Below are positions 7,431-12,226 of a stretch of DNA of 15,704 bases, one piece after another. The stretch's first letter is position 1. Each line of letters begins with the position of its first letter. The position numbers and the translations under genes were made by a program. Origin of the DNA: Enterobacteriaceae bacterium UBA5654 (GTDB lineage: Bacteria; Pseudomonadota; Gammaproteobacteria; Enterobacterales; Enterobacteriaceae); contig DIJC01000009.1 in NCBI GenBank assembly GCA_002421005.1, positions 8,067 through 23,770 on the forward strand, in the 5' to 3' direction. The notes below the pieces were generated by a model, which worked only from the letters and a program-made list of their open reading frames with translations, did not search any database and was not told the origin of the DNA.

Positions 7431-7446
7431 ATACCATATGTTGGGC
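7431..7446 (-). promoter_or_regulatory. NrdR-like box (downstream copy)
   Basis: Read on the minus strand, this 16-mer (GCCCAACATATGGTAT) matches the known NrdR box pattern ACACWATATATWGTGT at 11 of 16 positions. It lies at about +2 to +17 of the inferred nrdD start, and 15 bp separate it from the second box, the spacing typical of paired NrdR boxes. Confidence 0.6.
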
Positions 7447-7454
7447 CGGGGCGC

Positions 7455-7460
7455 ATTTTA
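7455..7460 (-). promoter_or_regulatory. nrdD promoter -10 element
   Basis: TAAAAT on the minus strand (5 of 6 to consensus) places the start near 7447-7448. The upstream FNR-like site centred at 7480.5 then sits near -33, as known for E. coli nrdDG. Confidence 0.6.
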
Positions 7461-7461
7461 A

Positions 7462-7477
7462 GTTCTATATGTAGTGA
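7462..7477 (-). promoter_or_regulatory. NrdR-like box (upstream copy)
   Basis: The minus-strand 16-mer TCACTACATATAGAAC matches 11 of 16 positions of the NrdR pattern. It overlaps the promoter between about -15 and -30 and the proximal FNR-like site, so NrdR binding would block transcription. The pair starts 31 bp apart, which is three helical turns. Confidence 0.65.
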
Positions 7478-7487
7478 TTTGCATCAA
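7474..7487. promoter_or_regulatory. FNR-like site, promoter-proximal
   Basis: GTGAT-TTGC-ATCAA matches the FNR consensus TTGAT-N4-ATCAA at 9 of 10 bases. Its centre is about 33 bp upstream of the inferred start of nrdD, a position where FNR can contact RNA polymerase. Confidence 0.75.
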
Positions 7488-7504
7488 AGATGTTTGCAGT
7501 TTTA

Positions 7505-7518
7505 TTGACGCAGGACAA
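7505..7518. promoter_or_regulatory. FNR-like site, promoter-distal
   Basis: TTGAC-GCAG-GACAA matches the FNR consensus at 7 of 10 bases. Its centre (7511.5) is exactly 31 bp from the proximal site, the separation of the two FNR sites known upstream of E. coli nrdDG (-33.5 and -64.5). Confidence 0.6.
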
Positions 7519-7604
7519 AGTAAAAAAGGGACGGTACGGAAGACGGGCGCTGTGGCGGATATAATTTTTTGTACTGACTTAATGCCTGAAAAACCCTGAA
7601 AAGA
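7519..7604. other. Spacer between nrdD promoter and tre terminator
   Basis: Together with 7280-7518 this makes a stretch without a gene. This part is AT-rich and holds a TATAAT-like string near 7559 with no matching -35. I see nothing else supportable in it. Confidence 0.5.
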
Positions 7605-7640
7605 GAAAGGAAAAACGAACTGCCCGGCCTGACCGGGCAG
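7605..7640 (-). terminator. Intrinsic terminator of the treBC operon
   Basis: Eight base pairs (CTGCCCGG at 7620-7627 with CCGGGCAG at 7633-7640) close a 5-nt loop just after the treC stop codon. On the minus strand the hairpin is followed by TTCGTTTTTCC, a fair U-rich tract. Confidence 0.85.
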
Positions 7641-7647
7641 CGATAAC

Positions 7648-9300
7648 TTACTGTAACCACCAGACCGCTTCGAAGGGGCGTAGCGTCATCGCGGCGGGCT
7701 GACCGGCAACTTCATCGTAGTTGCTCATCAGTACCTGCCAGCTTCCGGTCACCCCTTCCGGCTGCCAGTTCTGGCACGCGCGGCTGAGGTTCGCCACCAC
7801 CAGCAGCGTCTGCCCCTGCCACTGGCGGCGATAGCACCACACCTGCGCAGACGCCGGGAGCAGGTCTTCGTAGTCTCCCCACGTCAGCACCGGCTGCGTT
7901 TTACGCAGGGCAATCAGCGTTTGATAGGTATAAAACACCGAGTTCGGGTCTTTTAGCGCCGCGTTCACGTTGATATCGCTATAGTTCGCGTTCACCGCGA
8001 TCCACGGCTCGCCTGCGCTAAAACCGGCGTTCGGACCGGCGTCCCACTGCATCGGCGTGCGGCTGTTATCCCGCGAGCGCACCGCCAGAATTGCCAGCAG
8101 TTCCTGCGCATCGCGCCCGTTAACCCGCTGTTCGGCGAACATATTGTGGCTTTCAACGTCGCGGTAATCGGTGATGCGGGTAAAGTGCGGGTTAGTCATC
8201 CCAATCTCTTCACCCTGGTAGATATACGGCGTCCCCTGCATCCCGTGCAGCACCATCGCCAGCATTTTGGCGGCGGGCACGCGGTATTCGCCTTCATCGC
8301 CGAAGCGCGAAACGATGCGCGGCTGATCGTGGTTACACCAGAACAGCGCGTTCCACGCCCGGTTGTGCATTCCCTGCTGCCAGTGGCGGAAGAGGGCTTT
8401 CAGGGCGATAAAATCCGGCTTCGCGCAGGTCCATTTTTCGCCGCCGGGATAATCCACCTTCAGATGATGAAAGTTAAAAGTCATCGACAGTTCGCTGCCG
8501 TCAAGCGAAGCATACTGCTGGCAGTTTTCCAGGCTGGTGGAGGACATTTCGCCGACCGTCATCAGCCCACGCGGGATAAACACATCGCGGCTCATCTCGC
8601 GCAAATACTCATGCGCACGCGGGCCGTCGGTGTAAAAACGGCGACCGTCGCCGAGCGGATCGTCCGGGAAAGTCAGATCTTTTGAGATCAGATTCACCAC
8701 GTCCAGCCGCAGTCCGTCAACGCCGCGATCGGCCCAGAACTCGCAGACTTTTTTCAGTTCGTCACGCACCGCCGGGTTTTCCCAGTTCAGATCCGCCTGC
8801 TCCGGCGCGAACAGATGCAGATAATATTGCTCGCTCTCCGCCTGCCAGCGCCAGGCTCCGCCGCCGAACTTTGAGCGCCAGTTGTTCGGTGCCCGATCCG
8901 GCGTCCCGTCGCGCCAGAAATAAAACGCGCGGTAAGGGCTTTCAGGACTGAGCGCCTCGCGAAACCACGGATGCTGGGTGGACGTGTGATTAAACACCAT
9001 ATCAAGGATAATGCGCATCCCGCGCGCTTTGGCCTGCGCCACCAGCGCATCAAAATCATCCAGCGAACCGTAGGTCGGGTCGATGGCGGTATAGTTCGCC
9101 ACGTCGTAGCCGTTATCAACCTGCGGCGAGATATAGAACGGCGTCAGCCAGAGGGCATCCACGCCCAGCGTTTTCAGGTAGTCCAGCCGCCGAATGACGC
9201 CGCGTAAATCGCCGGTGCCGCTGCCGGTCGTGTCCTGAAAACTCTTTGGATAAATTTGATAGATGACGCCGTTTTGCCACCAGTGAGGAAGGGTATTCAT
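7648..9300 (-). CDS. treC: Trehalose-6-phosphate hydrolase (alpha,alpha-phosphotrehalase), GH13
   Basis: TreC splits trehalose-6-phosphate into glucose and glucose-6-phosphate in the cytoplasm. The 550-aa protein starts at ATG 9300 (MNTLPHWWQNGVIYQIYPKS), preceded by AGGA at about 8 nt; the reading frame open to 9342 is rejected because the family N-terminus starts here. The GH13 barrel motifs are DMVFNH (residues 100-105), GLRLDVVN with nucleophile D200, VGEM with acid/base E251, and NHDQP with D325. A C-terminal beta domain ends in FEAVWWLQ. It is the second gene of the operon, 48 bp after treB, with a GC hairpin in the gap and an intrinsic terminator after it. Confidence 0.98.
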   Translation of the reverse strand: MNTLPHWWQNGVIYQIYPKSFQDTTGSGTGDLRGVIRRLDYLKTLGVDALWLTPFYISPQVDNGYDVANYTAIDPTYGSLDDFDALVAQAKARGMRIILDMVFNHTSTQHPWFREALSPESPYRAFYFWRDGTPDRAPNNWRSKFGGGAWRWQAESEQYYLHLFAPEQADLNWENPAVRDELKKVCEFWADRGVDGLRLDVVNLISKDLTFPDDPLGDGRRFYTDGPRAHEYLREMSRDVFIPRGLMTVGEMSSTSLENCQQYASLDGSELSMTFNFHHLKVDYPGGEKWTCAKPDFIALKALFRHWQQGMHNRAWNALFWCNHDQPRIVSRFGDEGEYRVPAAKMLAMVLHGMQGTPYIYQGEEIGMTNPHFTRITDYRDVESHNMFAEQRVNGRDAQELLAILAVRSRDNSRTPMQWDAGPNAGFSAGEPWIAVNANYSDINVNAALKDPNSVFYTYQTLIALRKTQPVLTWGDYEDLLPASAQVWCYRRQWQGQTLLVVANLSRACQNWQPEGVTGSWQVLMSNYDEVAGQPAAMTLRPFEAVWWLQ

Positions 9301-9322
9301 AATGATTTCCTGCAAATGCGAA

Positions 9323-9340
9323 GGGGCGCAATGGCGCCCC
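9323..9340 (-). other. GC-rich intercistronic hairpin between treB and treC
   Basis: GGGGCGC (9323-9329) pairs perfectly with GCGCCCC (9334-9340) around a 4-nt loop. It sits between the treB stop and the treC ribosome-binding site. On the transcript it is preceded, not followed, by a U-run, so it is not a normal terminator. It could shield the treB 3' end from exonucleases. Confidence 0.6.
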
Positions 9341-9348
9341 AAAAAGAG

Positions 9349-10767
9349 TTAAACACTCTGTAACGTGCCCTGACGGTGTTTGCGCTGATACATCACCGTG
9401 GTCAGAACAATCGGGATCACAATCGCCACCAGCATCGCCATACTGAAGACCTGCCAGTAGCCCGGTTGAATCGACAGAATACCCGGCAGGCCGCCGACGC
9501 CGATGCCGTTAGCCATCACGCCGTATAGCCCGCAGAGCAGGCCCGCAAGGCCGGAGCCAATCATCGCGCACAGCATCGGGAAACGGTATTTCAGGTTGAT
9601 ACCGTACATCGCCGGTTCGGTCACGCCGAGGAAGGCGGCAATCGCTGCCGGAACGGAAATTTCGCGCTCGTTATGTTTGCGGCTGACCAGAATCACGCCG
9701 ACGACGGCCGACGCCTGGGCAATGTTCGACAGTGCGATCAGCGGCCACACCGGGGTTCCACCGAGGCTCTGGATCATCTGCATATCAATCGCCAGCGTGG
9801 TCTGGTGGACGCCGGTGATCACCAGCGGCGCATACAGGAAGCCGAACAGCGCCGCGCCTACCGGGGCAAAGCTGCCGGTCATCAGATGGCGCACCGCAAA
9901 GGCCACGCCGTCGCCGATCATCCGGCCAAACGGCCCGATCAGCGCGTGGGCGAGGAACACCGCCAGCAGCAGCGAGCAGACCGGGACGATCACCAGGTAA
10001 AGGTAGCTCGGCACAATGCGCTTAAGGTTGATTTCAATAAAACCGAGCGCCAGACCCGCCAGCAGCGCCGGGATCACCTGCGCCTGATAGCCCACTTTGG
10101 CGATGCTGAACAGGCCGAAGTTCCACACTTCCGGCACCTGTTGCCCAAGTAAGTAAGCATTCATTAACTGCGGCGAAACCAGCGTGACGCCCAGCACGAT
10201 GCCGAGGATCGGCGTGCCGCCCATTTTACGTACCGCCGACCAGCAAATTCCCACCGGCAAGTAGAAGAAAATCGCCTCACCAATCAGCCATAAGAAGTCG
10301 TAAATGGTCTTCAGCGCCGGGAACATCTGCGCCAGCGTCTGGCCATTGCTCATCGGCAAATCGCCGATCACGTTGCGAAAACCGAGGATCAGACCACCGC
10401 TGATCAGCGCTGGCAGCAGCGGGAAGAAAATCTCGGCGAAGTGCGAGATAAGCTGTTCATACCATTTCATATTCTGCCGGGCGGCTTTTTTCGCCTGCTC
10501 TTTATCGGCATGCGCCTGCCCGGTGGAGGCCAGCAGCACTTTATAGTAGTCACCGACGTCGGTGCCAATAACCACCTGGAACTGCCCGGCGTTGGTGAAG
10601 CAGCCCTTGACCATCGGCAGTTCTTCGATCGCTTTCGGATCCGCCTGTGCGGGCTGGTTCAGCACGAAACGCAGGCGGGTAATGCAGTGGCTGACGGTGG
10701 CGATGTTTTCGCGCCCGCCCACCAGTTCGATCAGTCGATCGATATCCTGTTGGTTAACTTTACTCAT
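9349..10767 (-). CDS. treB: PTS trehalose-specific EIIBC permease
   Basis: TreB imports trehalose and phosphorylates it to trehalose-6-phosphate. The 472-aa protein has an N-terminal EIIB domain (about residues 1-90) with phosphorylated C28 in SHCITRLRF and a membrane EIIC domain (about 105-460) with several hydrophobic segments. The EIIC motifs GVHQTTL (H321) and GVTEPAMYG (E384) are present. There is no EIIA domain, so as in E. coli the phosphate should come from the glucose EIIA protein, coded elsewhere. ATG at 10767 follows GAGG at 8 nt. It is the first gene of treBC, expressed from a promoter in the treR-treB gap. Confidence 0.98.
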   Translation of the reverse strand: MSKVNQQDIDRLIELVGGRENIATVSHCITRLRFVLNQPAQADPKAIEELPMVKGCFTNAGQFQVVIGTDVGDYYKVLLASTGQAHADKEQAKKAARQNMKWYEQLISHFAEIFFPLLPALISGGLILGFRNVIGDLPMSNGQTLAQMFPALKTIYDFLWLIGEAIFFYLPVGICWSAVRKMGGTPILGIVLGVTLVSPQLMNAYLLGQQVPEVWNFGLFSIAKVGYQAQVIPALLAGLALGFIEINLKRIVPSYLYLVIVPVCSLLLAVFLAHALIGPFGRMIGDGVAFAVRHLMTGSFAPVGAALFGFLYAPLVITGVHQTTLAIDMQMIQSLGGTPVWPLIALSNIAQASAVVGVILVSRKHNEREISVPAAIAAFLGVTEPAMYGINLKYRFPMLCAMIGSGLAGLLCGLYGVMANGIGVGGLPGILSIQPGYWQVFSMAMLVAIVIPIVLTTVMYQRKHRQGTLQSV

Positions 10768-10819
10768 CTATAAAGCCTCATGGCAGATGAAAGAGGGGTG
10801 AGGGTAATGAACGGGTGCA

Positions 10820-10848
10820 AGAATATCGCTTCGCTGAATGAGTGAAAA
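10820..10848 (-). promoter_or_regulatory. treBC promoter
   Basis: On the minus strand, TTTTCA (10848-10843, 4 of 6) and TATTCT (10825-10820, 4 of 6) are separated by 17 bp, giving a start near 10812. The weak hexamers fit an activator-dependent promoter. Confidence 0.55.
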
Positions 10849-10862
10849 CGGGAACGTTCCCG
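10849..10862. promoter_or_regulatory. TreR operator
   Basis: CGGGAACGTTCCCG is a perfect 14-bp palindrome with the central CG typical of LacI-family operators. It abuts the -35 element of treB, so TreR bound here would block RNA polymerase or displace CRP. Confidence 0.85.
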
Positions 10863-10884
10863 AAACGCAGCGAGGATCACAGAA
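10863..10884 (-). promoter_or_regulatory. CRP-like site upstream of treB
   Basis: On the minus strand TGTGA-TCCTCG-CTGCG has one perfect CRP half-site and a poor second half. Its centre (10873.5) is about 61 bp upstream of the inferred start, the class I activator position. This fits catabolite control of trehalose use. Confidence 0.6.
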
Positions 10885-10899
10885 ATTGTTGTTGGCGTG

Positions 10900-11847
10900 T
10901 TAAGAGAGAGTGGCGGGGATCACGATTTGCTGTCGCTCACGGCGCCCGTTGATCTGCTCGATCAACTGCGTCGCCGCCTGGCGTCCGGCCTCGCCGTAGC
11001 CCGGATCGACGGTGACGATTTCCGGGTGCAGAAACTTCACCAGCGGCGTATTGCCGACGCTCGCCAGTTGCACCGTCTCTATGCGTTGTTCCTGTAAATA
11101 TTTACTGGCGCCGAGCGCCAGCGTATCGGTCGCGCACACCAGGGCGGTGGTCTGCGGACTGAGCACCTGCTGCACATGTTCATACCCCTGCTTCATGGAC
11201 AAACCGGGCAGCGCCGACAGCGCAGGCAGGGCGTGTTTTTTGCAGAAGTTTTGCCAGGCCTCATGACGGCGCTGACCGGTGGTGATGTCGTGATGCGGCA
11301 CACCGAGATAGCTGATATGCCGATGACCACGATCGTAAAGCCGCTGCATCAGGATCTGGATGGCACCTTCATCGTCATAGCAGACGGAGGCAAAACCGCT
11401 GGCATCGCGCGCCATCAGCACCAGCGACGCCTGCCAGCGGGCGAGCATATCGACGTTAATGCCGGTAAAGCCAAACAGCACCACGCCGTCGATGTTTCGC
11501 CGCTGAAGCATCCCCAGATGCTCCTCCACCATCGCCGTCGAGAACTGGCTCTCCATCATGATCGGATCGTAGCCCTGCTCATAAAACACCGGCAGCATGG
11601 TCTGCACGGCGAGGTTTTCTGACAGCGAATCCAGACGGGTAACGATAATGGCGACGACTTTATCGCTCTGCCCACGCATCGCCCGCGCCGAGCGCGACGG
11701 GGAGAAGCCGTGCTGATTCATCACCGCTTCGACGCGTTCGCGGGTGCGCTCGCTGACGCCGCTTTCATTATTGAGCACGCGGGAAACGGTGGATTTTCCT
11801 ACGCCGCTTAAGCGCGCAATGTCTTTAATCGTCAGCCGGTTTTGCAT
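10900..11847 (-). CDS. treR: Trehalose operon repressor, LacI family
   Basis: TreR is a 315-aa LacI-family repressor of treBC, induced by trehalose-6-phosphate in E. coli. The N-terminal HTH (about residues 6-26, TIKDIARLSGVGKSTVSRVL) and hinge (SPSRSARAMRG, 49-59) are followed by a periplasmic-binding-like sensor domain (about 62-315). From memory the first 80 residues are nearly the same as E. coli TreR, and the C-terminus IPATLS also matches. The ATG at 11847 has only a modest GGGA seven nt upstream. It lies directly upstream of treB on the same strand; 132 bp with the operator separate them. It is divergent from mgtA. Confidence 0.98.
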   Translation of the reverse strand: MQNRLTIKDIARLSGVGKSTVSRVLNNESGVSERTRERVEAVMNQHGFSPSRSARAMRGQSDKVVAIIVTRLDSLSENLAVQTMLPVFYEQGYDPIMMESQFSTAMVEEHLGMLQRRNIDGVVLFGFTGINVDMLARWQASLVLMARDASGFASVCYDDEGAIQILMQRLYDRGHRHISYLGVPHHDITTGQRRHEAWQNFCKKHALPALSALPGLSMKQGYEHVQQVLSPQTTALVCATDTLALGASKYLQEQRIETVQLASVGNTPLVKFLHPEIVTVDPGYGEAGRQAATQLIEQINGRRERQQIVIPATLS

Positions 11848-11889
11848 CCTGTCGTCCCGTGAGATGAAGCGAGTGAATAAAAGAGCTTA

Positions 11890-11918
11890 ACTTTACTGAA
11901 GCGCGGGGCAATGAGCAA
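11890..11918 (-). promoter_or_regulatory. Possible treR promoter
   Basis: On the minus strand, TTGCTC (11918-11913) and TAAAGT (11895-11890) are 17 bp apart, with 3 and 4 of 6 matches. This is weak evidence, but it is the best pair in the short treR-mgtA gap. Confidence 0.3.
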
Positions 11919-11923
11919 AGTCT

Positions 11924-11940
11924 GGTTTACCTGCGGTTTA
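11924..11940 (+). promoter_or_regulatory. PhoP box of mgtA
   Basis: GGTTTA-CCTGC-GGTTTA is a perfect direct repeat with 11-bp period, the PhoP box. It lies 12 bp upstream of the -10 element, the usual position where it replaces the -35. It explains induction of mgtA in low Mg2+. Confidence 0.9.
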
Positions 11941-11952
11941 GCGAAGCGGCGA

Positions 11953-11958
11953 TATCAT
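11953..11958 (+). promoter_or_regulatory. mgtA promoter -10 element
   Basis: TATCAT matches TATAAT at 5 of 6 bases and sits 12 bp after the PhoP box. The start is expected near 11965, giving a leader of about 262 nt, close to the 264 nt known in E. coli. Confidence 0.8.
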
Positions 11959-12037
11959 AGCGCTATAACGGCCACAAATTATATTGAGAAACGTATAATT
12001 CGCGGCACTTTCATCTTTCCCACTTACCGGAGGCTTT

Positions 12038-12091
12038 ATGGATCCCGATCCCACCCCTCTCCCACGCTGGAGCGCTTTTAACGTCCGGTAA
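12038..12091 (+). CDS. mgtL: MgtL leader peptide
   Basis: The 17-residue peptide MDPDPTPLPRWSAFNVR shares its first nine residues, except for D in place of E at position 2, with E. coli MgtL, which is also 17 residues long. The second half differs from E. coli. Four prolines (3, 5, 7, 9) alternate with acidic or polar residues. The ATG at 12038 is preceded by GGAGG at 4 nt. In E. coli the ribosome fails to finish this peptide in low Mg2+ (acid-proline destabilisation) or low proline, which exposes the leader in the form that lets mgtA be transcribed. The stop codon lies in the 5' arm of the 12086-12115 hairpin. Confidence 0.93.
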   Translation: MDPDPTPLPRWSAFNVR

Positions 12092-12190
12092 GCCAGTCTT
12101 TTCACTGTCTTACCGCACGCGTAAGGCAGTGACGCCCGTTGCGTCCCTGTAGTTAATCGGCTACCTGTCAGGCTGTGCCTGAAGGATTTT

Positions 12191-12215
12191 CTGCGCCCGC
12201 TGGTAACGGGCGCGG
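12191..12215 (+). other. Hairpin abutting the mgtA ribosome-binding site
   Basis: GCGCCCG (12193-12199) pairs with CGGGCGC (12207-12213) around a 7-nt loop, with two further pairs reaching G12214 and G12215. These are the first bases of the GGAGGG Shine-Dalgarno (12214-12219) of mgtA. Confidence 0.75.
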
Positions 12216-12226
12216 AGGGACTTATT

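Larger units (their letters stand above)
7280..7447 (-). promoter_or_regulatory. nrdD 5' leader (about 168 nt)
   Basis: From the inferred transcription start near 7447-7448 to the nrdD ATG there is an untranslated leader of about 168 nt. It contains the two exact DnaA boxes and the downstream NrdR-like box. I see no leader open reading frame or known riboswitch in it. Confidence 0.55.
11965..12226 (+). ncRNA. mgtA 5' leader, Mg2+-responsive regulatory RNA
   Basis: The leader carries the mgtL peptide gene and four visible hairpins: 12086-12115 (7 bp, then 4 bp after a mismatch, spanning the mgtL stop codon), 12127-12149 (3 plus 5 bp), 12168-12182 (6 bp, 3-nt loop) and 12191-12215 (9 bp including one G-T pair, touching the mgtA ribosome-binding site). 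In E. coli and Salmonella this leader couples mgtL translation and Mg2+ level to Rho-dependent termination before mgtA. The same mechanism is inferred here from length, position and MgtL. Confidence 0.8.

Noticed and set aside
7559..7564. Extra promoter from a TATAAT-like string
   Set aside because: No matching -35 at 16-18 bp and no gene that it would serve on the plus strand.
9301..9342. Upstream start extending TreC by 14 residues
   Set aside because: The added residues do not fit the family, and the ATG at 9300 has a proper ribosome-binding site.
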